A program made the translations under genes and the position numbers. From contig JANXZG010000062.1 in the NCBI GenBank assembly GCA_025355645.1, positions 1 through 37,631 of the forward strand: a stretch of DNA of 37,631 nucleotides. Direction: 5' to 3'. The number at the start of each line of letters is the position of its first letter. Position 1 is the stretch's first letter. Of the stretch, positions 18,123 to 26,423 are shown one piece after another. This DNA comes from Gammaproteobacteria bacterium (GTDB lineage Bacteria; Pseudomonadota; Gammaproteobacteria; Steroidobacterales; Steroidobacteraceae). A model generated the notes under the pieces. The model did not search any database and had not been told where the DNA came from. It saw only the letters and a program-made list of their open reading frames with translations.

Positions 18123-19441
18123 GCCGTCATCACAGTTTTCTTGTGTACGAGGAAATACACCGGCGCTCCACAGGCGAGCAGCACGAAGCCCCAGCCCACC
18201 GCTTCCTGCCCGGCGCCAATCAGGGTCCAGATCGAATAGACCGCCGCGACACACCCTACCATAGCGAGTGGCATAGTCCGCATGGTCGCCGCCGACATTT
18301 GTTTCGTCCAAACCAGCCGCAGCAGCGCGAGGCTGCAGACCGCATACATGACGAGGCAGGCGGTCGTCGATAGCAGGATCATGAACGTGAAAATGTTGGC
18401 GAGCGATTTCTGGAAATTCATCAGGTACAGCGCGGTGACCAGCGCACTGCCGAACACCAGCCCGAATCCGGGCGTCTGCCGCGAGGACTGGCGCGCGAAG
18501 ATGGCTGGAAATACGCCGGTCTTGGCCATGGCGGCGGGTAGTTCTCCCTGCAGCAAGATCCATCCATTGAGGCAGCCGAATGCGCTGATGGTGACAAACA
18601 GCGCAAATAACTTGCCCGCGGCACTGCCCCACAGCTGGCGCGCCAGATCGACAAACGGTGCATCCGAGTGCGCCAGCATCTGCGCTGGTATTAGCAGCAA
18701 CACGGTGCTACAGGCGATAATGCAGATGCACGCGGTCAGGATGCCCCCGATCAGCGTCGCACGCGGTATGGTGCGCGCGGGGTTTCGCACCTTGTCGGCA
18801 GGTATGGTCGCCGATTCCATGCCGAGCAGTGCCCAGAGCGTCAACGTGATCGTCGCAGTCGTGCCCGAGAGGCTGACGGGCAGATGGATGACCGGCGACT
18901 GGCTCATCTTGCCGACCGACATGAAACCGACCGCTGCAACGGCAAACAGCGGCAGCAGTTTCAGTACCGTCGTGACCGACTGGACCCAGCCGGAGGCCTT
19001 GATGCCGTACCAGTTCACGAACGTCAGACCCCACAAGGTGACCATCGTGATCGTGGTCGACAGCAGCGGCGAGGTCCCGACTTGCGGAAAAATCGGAGTC
19101 AGGTAACTCACGCCGCCGGTCACGATCGCCGCGTTGCCAACCCAGATGGATATCCAGTATCCCCAGGCGACGATGAACGCAGGGAATGGACCGAAGGCGA
19201 GCAGGGCAAAAGTATAGGGCCCGCCCGCCTTTGGATGGGCCCGGCTTAACTGCGAAAACAGCACGGTCAGAAAGATCGCGCCTGTTGCCGTGATCAGCCA
19301 GCCCACGAGCCCGCTAGCCCCATAGGGCGCGAGCGATGCCGGTAGCATGAACACGCCGGAGCCGATCGAATTGCCGATGACCAGCGCGACACTCATCCAG
19401 AAGCCGATCAACTGGGGCCGCGGCGCCTGGATCACGTGCAA
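18119..19441 (-). CDS. APC-family amino acid permease or antiporter
   Basis: A 440-residue, 12-helix transporter of the amino acid-polyamine-organocation superfamily. The substrate-binding unwound helix 1 reads VIGNSIGSGVFMLPASLAPYG (I22-L33), and the GWLITATGAIFLTVLF and AHPKAGGPYTFA segments are typical of AdiC/PotE-like members. A basic amino acid or polyamine substrate is therefore possible but not proven. The start is TTG 19441, with GTG 19435 as alternative; no clear RBS is seen. Upstream and divergent is a class III aminotransferase gene (gap about 73 bp), and downstream crcB is translationally coupled. Confidence 0.88.
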   Translation of the reverse strand: MHVIQAPRPQLIGFWMSVALVIGNSIGSGVFMLPASLAPYGASGLVGWLITATGAIFLTVLFSQLSRAHPKAGGPYTFALLAFGPFPAFIVAWGYWISIWVGNAAIVTGGVSYLTPIFPQVGTSPLLSTTITMVTLWGLTFVNWYGIKASGWVQSVTTVLKLLPLFAVAAVGFMSVGKMSQSPVIHLPVSLSGTTATITLTLWALLGMESATIPADKVRNPARTIPRATLIGGILTACICIIACSTVLLLIPAQMLAHSDAPFVDLARQLWGSAAGKLFALFVTISAFGCLNGWILLQGELPAAMAKTGVFPAIFARQSSRQTPGFGLVFGSALVTALYLMNFQKSLANIFTFMILLSTTACLVMYAVCSLALLRLVWTKQMSAATMRTMPLAMVGCVAAVYSIWTLIGAGQEAVGWGFVLLACGAPVYFLVHKKTVMTA

Positions 19442-19459
19442 TCTGGTATCGTGCGGGCG

Positions 19460-19488
19460 TTGACAGATCGCATCGGATTGATCCTAAT
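19460..19488 (+). promoter_or_regulatory. Candidate sigma-70 promoter for the aminotransferase
   Basis: A perfect TTGACA (19460-19465) is followed after 17 bp by CCTAAT (19483-19488, 4 of 6 to TATAAT). Transcription would begin about 20 nt before the aminotransferase ATG. The site lies in the 73-bp divergent gap shared with the permease gene. Confidence 0.4.
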
Positions 19489-19514
19489 CGGTTTGTGACC
19501 CGTAAGCAAAACTG

Positions 19515-20861
19515 ATGGTGCCATCAATGAAGAACCCCCATATAAAGACTGAGCTGCCCGGCCCAAAGGCGCGCGCGCTGATTGCGCGCGATGCGGCCGT
19601 CGTCTCACCCTCGTATCCGCGAGATTATCCATTCGTGATGTCGCACGGTCGCGGTGCCGAGGTCTGGGACGTCGATGGCAATCGCTTCATTGATTTAGCA
19701 GCGGGTATTGCCGTATGCAGTACTGGCCACAGCCACCCCGCTGTGGTCGCGGCGATCACAGAAGCGGCTTCACGCTTCCTGCATATCTCCTCTGACTACT
19801 GGCATGAAGGCCAGGTACGCCTGGCCGAGCGTATGAACGAGATCGCACCGATGCGAGAGCCCGTCATGAGTTTCTTCGCGCAGTCCGGCACCGAAAGCGT
19901 TGAGGGCGCGCTGAAGCTGGCGCGCTACGTGACCGGCCGGCCACGCTTCCTGGGTTTCCTCGGCGGCTTTCACGGGCGCACGATGGGCTCGCTCGCATTC
20001 ACGTCAAGCAAGTACACCCAGCAGAAGGGCTTCTCCGGCACGATGCCGGGCGTCACGCACGTGCCTTTTCCTAACCCCTACCGGCCGCTCTTTGCCGGAG
20101 CTGACCAAGGGCGGGAGGTATTGCGTTACATCGAGGAGCAGCTATTCGCGGCCAACATTCCGCCCGGCGAAGTGGCCGGCATCCTGATCGAACCAATCCA
20201 GGGCGAGGGCGGGTACCTGGTGCCGCCTGATGGATTTCTTGCCGGGCTACGCGCGCTATGCGACCGGCATGGGATCCTGCTGATCCTCGATGAGGTCCAA
20301 TCCGGCATTGGCCGCACCGGCACCATGTTCGCATGCCAGCAATGGGATGTCGTGCCCGACATCATGACGCTCGCCAAGGGCTTGGGATCCGGCATGCCGA
20401 TCGGCATGGTCGTGGCAAAAAAGTCGATCATGGAAAAGTGGCCGCGCGGCGCGCATGGCAATACCTATGGCGGAAATCCCCTATGCTGTGCCGCGGCACT
20501 CGCGACCATCGATCTCGTCGAGCGTGAATACCGCCAAAATGCGGCCAAAGTGGGCGCGTATTTCATTGAGCGTCTGCGCGCGCTCGCGCAGAAGTTCCCG
20601 GTGGTCGGCGAAGTACGCGGCAAGGGGCTGATGATTGGCGTTGAGCTGGTCGAGGATCGGGCCAGCAAGGCGCCAGCTCGCAAACTATGCGATTCACTAA
20701 TCAATCGCGCGTACCAAAACGGCTTGCTGCTGCTATCCTGCGGGTTGAGTACCGTGCGATTCATGCCGCCGCTGATGATCAATGCAGCGACCGTCGACGA
20801 GGCCATGAACCTGCTTGAGATCAGCCTGATCGAGGCGCTCGCAAGCTCACGCACTCACTGA
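19515..20861 (+). CDS. Class III aminotransferase, GABA/omega-amino acid type
   Basis: A 448-residue PLP enzyme of the acetylornithine/4-aminobutyrate aminotransferase class. The PLP lysine is K288 in TLAKGLGSGMP, D259 in ILDEVQSGIGRTG contacts the pyridine nitrogen, and SGTESVEGALKLAR binds phosphate. The sequence resembles GABA or putrescine transaminases in EPIQGEGGY and GGNPLCCAAALATI, so an omega-amino substrate is likely; the keto acceptor is unknown. Starts ATG 19515 and ATG 19527 are both possible and neither has a strong RBS. It is divergent from an APC permease and overlaps the exported peptidase by 7 nt at the 3' end. Confidence 0.85.
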   Translation: MVPSMKNPHIKTELPGPKARALIARDAAVVSPSYPRDYPFVMSHGRGAEVWDVDGNRFIDLAAGIAVCSTGHSHPAVVAAITEAASRFLHISSDYWHEGQVRLAERMNEIAPMREPVMSFFAQSGTESVEGALKLARYVTGRPRFLGFLGGFHGRTMGSLAFTSSKYTQQKGFSGTMPGVTHVPFPNPYRPLFAGADQGREVLRYIEEQLFAANIPPGEVAGILIEPIQGEGGYLVPPDGFLAGLRALCDRHGILLILDEVQSGIGRTGTMFACQQWDVVPDIMTLAKGLGSGMPIGMVVAKKSIMEKWPRGAHGNTYGGNPLCCAAALATIDLVEREYRQNAAKVGAYFIERLRALAQKFPVVGEVRGKGLMIGVELVEDRASKAPARKLCDSLINRAYQNGLLLLSCGLSTVRFMPPLMINAATVDEAMNLLEISLIEALASSRTH

Positions 20862-22030
20862 ACAAGCCTGTTGTACTTGCGCAGCACGGCTTGCAGCGCC
20901 GCATGCGGCATCGCAATGACCCGATGACCTTTATAGCCGGTCATGTCCTCGGCGGCGATCAGCGCATTGTCGATCGCTTCCTCGGTCGCCTCGACCGTGG
21001 CCAGGAATATCGCATTCATCGACTCATTCGGCAGCATGCTGACGGCGACCGTCTTGCCCGCGACGCCCGCGCCCGCGTTGGCGGTCGAAAATGCCATAAA
21101 AATATCCCCGGAGCCATCCCCTGAGATGCTGCCCGCGCGGCCGAGCGCCAAGGTCACCCGGCGGGCGACCCGTTTTAGCTGATGGGCCAGCAGCGGCGCA
21201 TCTGTTGCGACCACGACAATGATGGAGCCATGTTCACCGAGGTCCGAGGGCATGAATACATACGGCTCCGGCGCCGCAATCTCGCGCCCGACGGCAATGC
21301 CAGCAATACGCAGGTTTTCGCGCACGCCAAAATTACACTGCACCAGGACCCCAACGGTATAGCCGCCATCCTTGGCGGATAAGCGCCTTGAGGAAGTGCC
21401 GATCCCGCCTTTATAGCCGTTGCAAATCATGCCGGTGCCGCCGCCGACGCTGCCCTCGGTAACTGCGCCGCCATGCGCGCTATTTAAGGCGTCGATCGCA
21501 TTCTGTGCGGTGACGTGAAAGCCGTTGATATCATTAAGCCATCCATCCCAGGTCTCGGCCACGATCGGCAACGCCCAGGCATCCCCGTCAGGGGCCAGGT
21601 CGCCGCGGTCGACGTGCCATTTGATGACGGCATCGCGCACGATCCCAACGCTGTGGGTATTCGTGATCATCACGGGACCCGCGAGAAAGCCGGACTCCTC
21701 CACCCAGGTGGTGCCGGTCATCTCACCATTGCCATTCTGTGAGTACCAGCCGGCAAACACTGGATCCTTTTGGGAAGCTGCGCCGCGTGGCAGCACTGCC
21801 GTGACGCCCGTGTGCACATCGCCGCCATTCAAGGTCGTATGCCCAACGGTCACGCCAGTGACGTCAGTGATCGCATTGAGCGGGCCCGGCGTGCCGTCAA
21901 AGGGGACGCCGAGGTCGCGCGCGCGCAGCTTGGACGCCGGTACCGACGGGCTCGTTGCCGCTGCCGCGGGGAGTGCAGTGAGGGCCACGGCTATAAGCAT
22001 CAACCGACCAGCGATCTGGGCAAAAATCAT
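20855..22030 (-). CDS. Exported P1-family (DmpA/BapA-like) aminopeptidase
   Basis: A 391-residue self-processing N-terminal nucleophile hydrolase. A signal peptide (RLMLIAVALTALPAAAATS) predicts export to the periplasm, as in the beta-peptidyl aminopeptidase BapA. Family motifs are RDLGVPFDGTPGPLNAITDV, GVTVGHTT, MITNTHSVG, GTGMICNGYKGGIGTSSR, and the cleavage site GEHGSIIVV, in which autoproteolysis before S269 would create the new N-terminal nucleophile. Substrates in the family are short peptides with N-terminal beta-amino acids, D-Ala or basic residues; which applies here is unknown. Start ATG 22030. It converges on the aminotransferase gene. Confidence 0.88.
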   Translation of the reverse strand: MIFAQIAGRLMLIAVALTALPAAAATSPSVPASKLRARDLGVPFDGTPGPLNAITDVTGVTVGHTTLNGGDVHTGVTAVLPRGAASQKDPVFAGWYSQNGNGEMTGTTWVEESGFLAGPVMITNTHSVGIVRDAVIKWHVDRGDLAPDGDAWALPIVAETWDGWLNDINGFHVTAQNAIDALNSAHGGAVTEGSVGGGTGMICNGYKGGIGTSSRRLSAKDGGYTVGVLVQCNFGVRENLRIAGIAVGREIAAPEPYVFMPSDLGEHGSIIVVVATDAPLLAHQLKRVARRVTLALGRAGSISGDGSGDIFMAFSTANAGAGVAGKTVAVSMLPNESMNAIFLATVEATEEAIDNALIAAEDMTGYKGHRVIAMPHAALQAVLRKYNRLVQ

Positions 22031-22131
22031 GGCATGCGGCTCCGGGTAGTCATCTGGCTGCGTGGATCATCGGCTGGCGCCGCGGATTTTTCAATCCCTG
22101 CCGAGCCTGCGGCGCTGCTAGACTTGCCCGT

Positions 22132-23220
22132 GTGTTGACCAGGATCATATGTACGCTCGTCCTCGCCACGGCGGCCTATGCCGCGAGCGGTGCGGAGGAG
22201 AAACGCCTCTTCATATATAACTGGGCCGATTACATCGGCCGAAATACCATTGCCGACTTCCAGAAGCGCACCGGGATCAAGGTGGTCTACGATCTCTATG
22301 ATGCTGAGGAGACGATGGAGGCGCGGCTGATGGCGGGTAGCAGTGGCTATGACATCGTGATCGCATCGACCAACTTCTTTGGCCGCGAAATCCGGGCCGG
22401 CGTTTACCAACCCCTTGACAGGGCGCTGCTGACACACTGGGTCAATCTCGATCCGCGCGTCCTTGCGCTTGAGGCGGCCTACGATCCCGGCAACCGCCAT
22501 GCCATGCCCTACATGCATGCGATCAATGGCTTTGCGTACAACATCGACAAAATCCGCGAGCGCATGCCGGATGCGCCGACCGACAGCCTGGACCTGATCT
22601 TCAAGCCGGCGATCGTCTCGAAGTTTGCCGACTGCGGCGTCAGCTTCCTCGATTCACCCGAGGACGTGATCCAGCTCGCACTTTTGTACCTGAAGCTCGA
22701 TCCCAACACGACACGCAGTGAGGATTTCAAGGCTGCTGAGCAGCTGTTGCTGAAAGTTCGTCCCTATGTTCGCGCATTTGACTCGGCGGAATACATGAAT
22801 GGCCTGGCCAACCAGGAGGTGTGCATCGCAATGTCCTGGTCGAGCGACTATGCCAATGCGCGTGCGCGCGCGCGCGCAGTCGGTGTGGACGTGCACCTGG
22901 CATTCACGGTGCCCAAGCAGGGTGCGAACCTGACATTCACGTCCATGCTGGTGCCGGTCGGTGCACCTCATCCGCTGGCGGCGCACCAGTTCCTGAATTA
23001 CATACTGGAGCCCGAGGTCATTGCGGCAATCAGCAATGAGACCTTCTACGGTAACGACAACGCGGCATCGAGCCCCTATGTCAATCCGCGGATCCTGGAT
23101 GATCCGACTCTTTACCCAACGCCCGCCATGGAAGCGAAGCTCTACCAGACCGCGGAAGTGGATCCGGCCACGGCGCGTCTGATGACGCGCAGCTGGACGC
23201 GGATCAAGACCGCCAAATGA
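22132..23220 (+). CDS. PotF-like periplasmic amine-binding protein
   Basis: A 362-residue extracellular solute-binding protein of the spermidine/putrescine type, with a signal peptide (LTRIICTLVLATAAYAASGA). PotF-like landmarks are FIYNWADYIG, the acidic hinge SPEDVI, SWSSDYANA (matching W244 and D247 of E. coli PotF), ISNETFYGND and the C-terminal TRSWTRIKTAK. At the position of PotF W276 and D278 (PKEGAMAWFDVF) this protein has PKQGANLTFTSM, so both residues that clamp the distal amine are Thr. A ligand other than putrescine is therefore likely (inference from remembered PotF structure). Start GTG 22132. Its stop overlaps the HD-domain gene start (ATGA). Confidence 0.87.
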   Translation: MLTRIICTLVLATAAYAASGAEEKRLFIYNWADYIGRNTIADFQKRTGIKVVYDLYDAEETMEARLMAGSSGYDIVIASTNFFGREIRAGVYQPLDRALLTHWVNLDPRVLALEAAYDPGNRHAMPYMHAINGFAYNIDKIRERMPDAPTDSLDLIFKPAIVSKFADCGVSFLDSPEDVIQLALLYLKLDPNTTRSEDFKAAEQLLLKVRPYVRAFDSAEYMNGLANQEVCIAMSWSSDYANARARARAVGVDVHLAFTVPKQGANLTFTSMLVPVGAPHPLAAHQFLNYILEPEVIAAISNETFYGNDNAASSPYVNPRILDDPTLYPTPAMEAKLYQTAEVDPATARLMTRSWTRIKTAK

Positions 23221-23810
23221 GCGATAGCCCGGCTAAGCACCAGATCGTGAGCTTCCGGCGCATGCAGGATGGCACGCGCGCGGACTACCTGCTGCTCGAG
23301 CAGTTGGAGCTTGAGTACACGCGCCAGTTGCCCGCGAAGATCCTCGCGGCAGTATCGAAACTGGACCAGTCTTTCGACGGGTATCCCGTTACCCGCCTGG
23401 GGCATTCCCTGCAGACTGCCACGCGCGCGATGCGCGACGGGGCTGATGAGGAGCTGATCGCAGCGGCCCTAATCCACGATGTCGGCGATGAGCTCGCGCC
23501 CTTTGCCCACCAGGAAATCGCCGCGGCGATTCTGCGCCCCTACGTGCGCGAAGAGGTGACCTGGATTGTCGCGCACCATGCGCTGTTCCAGAATTATTAT
23601 TATGTGCATCACCTGGGCGGCGATCGACATGGGCGCGATCGTTACAAAGATCACCGCTGGTACGGCGCGTGCCGCGACTTCTGCGCCAACTGGGACCAGA
23701 ATTCCTTCGATCCGGATTACCCCAACGAGCCGATGTCGACGTTCGCACCAATCATCGAGAGGATTTTCTTGCGTCCTCCGCATGATCCGCGCTATATCAC
23801 CGGCGGATAG
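23217..23810 (+). CDS. HD-domain protein, probable PhnZ/TmpB/MIOX-type diiron oxygenase
   Basis: A 197-residue cytoplasmic HD-domain protein. It shows the order and approximate spacing of six iron ligands found in the mixed-valence diiron oxygenases PhnZ, TmpB and myo-inositol oxygenase: H63 (GHSLQTA), H87-D88 (IHDVGD), H98 (FAHQEIAA), H120 or H121 (VAHHALFQ) and D160 (NWDQNSFDPDYP). Phosphohydrolase HD proteins normally lack the HSLQTA element and the terminal DQxSFDP context. Databases tend to call such genes phosphohydrolase or plain HD. I infer an O2-dependent C-H oxidation in the same pathway as the transporter: the start ATG 23217 overlaps the binding-protein stop, and Rieske, FAD and GcvT enzymes lie nearby. 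The substrate is unknown. Confidence 0.75.
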   Translation: MSDSPAKHQIVSFRRMQDGTRADYLLLEQLELEYTRQLPAKILAAVSKLDQSFDGYPVTRLGHSLQTATRAMRDGADEELIAAALIHDVGDELAPFAHQEIAAAILRPYVREEVTWIVAHHALFQNYYYVHHLGGDRHGRDRYKDHRWYGACRDFCANWDQNSFDPDYPNEPMSTFAPIIERIFLRPPHDPRYITGG

Positions 23811-23816
23811 CCCACC

Positions 23817-24647
23817 TCAGCGTTCAGCCAGCTGCATGTCCAGCACGCGCTGGCGCTCAGTACGGCGCATCAGGTAGCCTGCCAGGACCACGCAGACCCC
23901 GACCGCACCGATGACCAGGCTGGCAAGTGCATTGATGTCGGGGCTGACCCCAAGCTTGACCTTTGAAAAAATAACCATGGGCAGCGTGCTCGCACCGGGG
24001 CCGGACACAAAACTCGAGATCACCAGGTCATCGAGAGAGAGCGTGAACGACAGCAGCCAGCTCGAGGCTAGCGCAGGCATGATCGCCGGCAAGGTGGTAT
24101 CGAGAAAGGCGCGCACCGGACCCGACCCCAGGTCCATCGCTGCTTCCTCAAGGGAGCGATCGACAGTGCGCAGGCGTGATTGCACGGTGATCGTCACGTA
24201 GGCAGTGCAAAAAGCGATATGTGCGATCACTATCGTCAGGAATCCGCGGTGCGGCCAGCCGATCAGATGCAGCATCGAGATGAACAGCAGCAGCTGGGTG
24301 ATGCCCGTGACAATCTCCGGCATCACGAGCGGCGCATTGACCATGCCGATCAGTAGCAGCCGACCGCGAAAGCGCGCAAAGCGCACAAGGCCGATCGCCG
24401 CAAGCGTGCCAAGCATCACGGCGCCCGTGGAGACAACAACGCCAACCTTGAGCGACAGCCAGGCGGCATCGAGGATCTGCTCGTTGTGCAACAGCGCGCC
24501 ATACCAGCTGGTCGAGAATCCACCCCAAACGCTTACCAGCGCGGAGGCATTGAACGAATAGGCGATAAGCACGATGATTGGCACGTACAAAATTGCGATC
24601 CCGATACAAAGGATCGTCAACAAAAATGGCGAAACACGCTCATTCAT
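23817..24647 (-). CDS. ABC transporter permease, PotI/PotC-like
   Basis: A 276-residue permease with six hydrophobic segments. The EAA-type loop that contacts the ATPase reads EEAAMDLGSGPVRAFLDTTLPAIMPAL, followed by SFTLSLDDLVISSF, the classic PotC/PotI pattern. It pairs with the adjacent PotH-like permease (gap 9 bp, same strand) and the binding protein at 22132. The gene converges on the HD gene with only 6 bp between stops. The ATPase is about 10 kb away at 35159. Confidence 0.92.
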   Translation of the reverse strand: MNERVSPFLLTILCIGIAILYVPIIVLIAYSFNASALVSVWGGFSTSWYGALLHNEQILDAAWLSLKVGVVVSTGAVMLGTLAAIGLVRFARFRGRLLLIGMVNAPLVMPEIVTGITQLLLFISMLHLIGWPHRGFLTIVIAHIAFCTAYVTITVQSRLRTVDRSLEEAAMDLGSGPVRAFLDTTLPAIMPALASSWLLSFTLSLDDLVISSFVSGPGASTLPMVIFSKVKLGVSPDINALASLVIGAVGVCVVLAGYLMRRTERQRVLDMQLAER

Positions 24648-24656
24648 CGCGGCCGG

Positions 24657-25550
24657 TTAAACCTCGAGCTGCTGGGTATTGTAGTGCTGGTAGAGCGCGA
24701 TCGGACCCACCAGCAGGATCAAAAATACAATCGCGACCGCCGAGGCTACCGGCCAGTCCCGGTTGCCGAAGAATTCATCCCACAGTACGCGTCCGATCAT
24801 CAGGTTATCCGGGCCGCCGAGCAGAGTTGGTATCACGAACTCGCCGATTGCCGGAATGAACACCAGCATGGATCCGGCGATGATGCCCGGCATCGACAGC
24901 GGCAGCGTGACATCCAGGAACGACCGCCACGGCGGGCTGCCAAGGTCCGCGGCCGCCTCGAGCAGCGAATTATCCAGCTTCTCGAGCGTCGCGAACAGCG
25001 GCAGCACCATGAATGGCAGGTAGGAATAAATGATCCCGAAATACACCGCCAGCGTCGTTCGCATGATCTGCAACGGATGATGGATCACACCGAGCCACAG
25101 CAGGGCTGTGTTCAGCAGTCCGTTTTCCCGGATAATGCCCTCGAGCGCATAGACGCGCAGCAGAAACGAAGTCCAGAACGGTAGAATGATGATCAGCAGC
25201 AGGATGTTTTGCGTGCTTTTGGACGTGCGGGCGATGGCATAAGCCATCGGATAGCCAAGGGCCAGGCAGATCAGCGTCGAAAAGAACGCCGTCTTGAGTG
25301 AATATAAATACGACAGGCCGTACACTTCGTCGGTGAACAGGTACTTGAAATTGCCGAAATTCAGCGCGAGGTGCGGATGCCCGTCGGTCGAGAGGGTCAG
25401 GATGTCAGTGAACGGCGGCACCCGCAGCGCGGTTTCTGACAGGCTGATTTTCAGGGCAAATGCGAATGGGATCAGGAAGAACACCAGCAGGTATAGCAGC
25501 GGGGGCAGAATGATCATCCACTTGCCGTATCGCCTCAACCATGCGCTCAT
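24657..25550 (-). CDS. ABC transporter permease, PotH/PotB-like
   Basis: A 297-residue permease with six hydrophobic segments. The EAA loop reads EAAADLGSPPWRSFLDVTLPLSMPG and is followed by VFIPAIGEFVIPTLLGG, typical of PotB/PotH. It precedes the PotI-like gene on the same strand. Its ATG (25550-25548) lies inside the first codons of the divergent TetR gene (ATG 25541), so the two coding regions overlap by 10 bp at their 5' ends and each promoter must lie in the other gene. Confidence 0.92.
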   Translation of the reverse strand: MSAWLRRYGKWMIILPPLLYLLVFFLIPFAFALKISLSETALRVPPFTDILTLSTDGHPHLALNFGNFKYLFTDEVYGLSYLYSLKTAFFSTLICLALGYPMAYAIARTSKSTQNILLLIIILPFWTSFLLRVYALEGIIRENGLLNTALLWLGVIHHPLQIMRTTLAVYFGIIYSYLPFMVLPLFATLEKLDNSLLEAAADLGSPPWRSFLDVTLPLSMPGIIAGSMLVFIPAIGEFVIPTLLGGPDNLMIGRVLWDEFFGNRDWPVASAVAIVFLILLVGPIALYQHYNTQQLEV

Positions 25551-26371
25551 ATAAGCCCCGCCGGCCCGCGAGCAGCGCTCGGCAGCGCCAACGGCAGCGC
25601 CTTATCGATGCCTGTATCTCGGCGCTGCATATGCACGGGCCCTCGCGCACAACGGTAGAAAAAGTCGTTGGGATCGCGAAAATGTCGCCAGGCATAGTCC
25701 GGTTTTATTTCGATTCCAAGGCGGCGATGATGGTGGCGTCGCTGCAATTTCTGTCTACAGAATTCGAAGAGCTCGTGTTGACGCCGGTAACGGCGCTGCG
25801 CGACACCCCGGTAGTCGCACTTCGGCGGATGGTGGAGCTATACCTGGACCCGGAAATAGCGAGCTCCCGCAAGGTCTCTGTCTGGTATTCATTTTGGGGT
25901 GAGGCGAGTTCAAGGCAGGAATACTACGATATTTGCGGCCTGAAGGACGAGCGCTTCGCCAATCTCGTCAGGCTGCTGATCGAGCGGCTGATTGCTGACA
26001 CCCAGCAAACTCACCTGGATCCCGACGGCATAGCCCTTGGCCTGATCGGGGTGCTGGAGGTGTTATGGCAGGATATCGCGTTCCAGACGGAGCAGTCGAT
26101 CGACCGGCGTGCCGCGAAGCACCGGGCGATGGCGTACCTGCGTTCCATTTTCCCGGGGCAGTTTACGCCGTCAGGATCCGAGCAGGCTGTACGCCGGCCA
26201 GCGGCTAACGTCGGGGCCTTCGAGGTCGAACGGCATCTTGCCGCGCACGAAGCGCAGATTCCGGCGCCAGGAGATTTCCTGACTCTTGAGACCGCCAGCG
26301 AGCGGATATTGCTGCTGCGTGATGCCACCGGCGCCGTGCGCGCGTGGCGTGTTGCGAGAGCATCCTGGTAA
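25541..26371 (+). CDS. TetR/BetI-like regulator with C-terminal half-Rieske-like extension
   Basis: A 276-residue regulator. The N-terminal DNA-binding domain has RQRLIDACISALHMHG, TTVEKVVGIAKMSPGIVRFYFDSK as helix-turn-helix, and then a BetI-like ligand domain (SVWYSFWGEASSRQEYYDI). After about residue 224 comes an unusual tail: IPAPGDFLTLE, ERILLLRDATGAVRAW, which aligns residue by residue with the start of the Rieske domain of the oxygenase at 28013-29179 (IPAAGDYITLD, ESVIVLRDREGAIRAF). It stops just before the region where the Cys/His cluster ligands would be. BetI-type proteins sense choline-like compounds, so this protein probably controls the amine cluster. Start ATG 25541; the aldehyde dehydrogenase follows 52 bp downstream. 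Confidence 0.85.
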   Translation: MRSYKPRRPASSARQRQRQRLIDACISALHMHGPSRTTVEKVVGIAKMSPGIVRFYFDSKAAMMVASLQFLSTEFEELVLTPVTALRDTPVVALRRMVELYLDPEIASSRKVSVWYSFWGEASSRQEYYDICGLKDERFANLVRLLIERLIADTQQTHLDPDGIALGLIGVLEVLWQDIAFQTEQSIDRRAAKHRAMAYLRSIFPGQFTPSGSEQAVRRPAANVGAFEVERHLAAHEAQIPAPGDFLTLETASERILLLRDATGAVRAWRVARASW

Positions 26372-26423
26372 ACCGCATAATGGGCGGATTGACCTGGAAT
26401 AAGAATCCCACGAGGACTATCGC

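Noticed and set aside
18122..18200. Fluoride riboswitch in front of crcB
   Set aside because: crcB starts within the permease stop codon, so the upstream sequence is coding; no riboswitch-like element could be made out there or before the permease.
18282..19106. 274-codon plus-strand frame
   Set aside because: Antisense to the APC permease, which has clear transporter motifs and helices.
24486..25184. 232-codon plus-strand frame across the two permease genes
   Set aside because: Gln/Arg-rich antisense translation; both permeases carry intact EAA loops.
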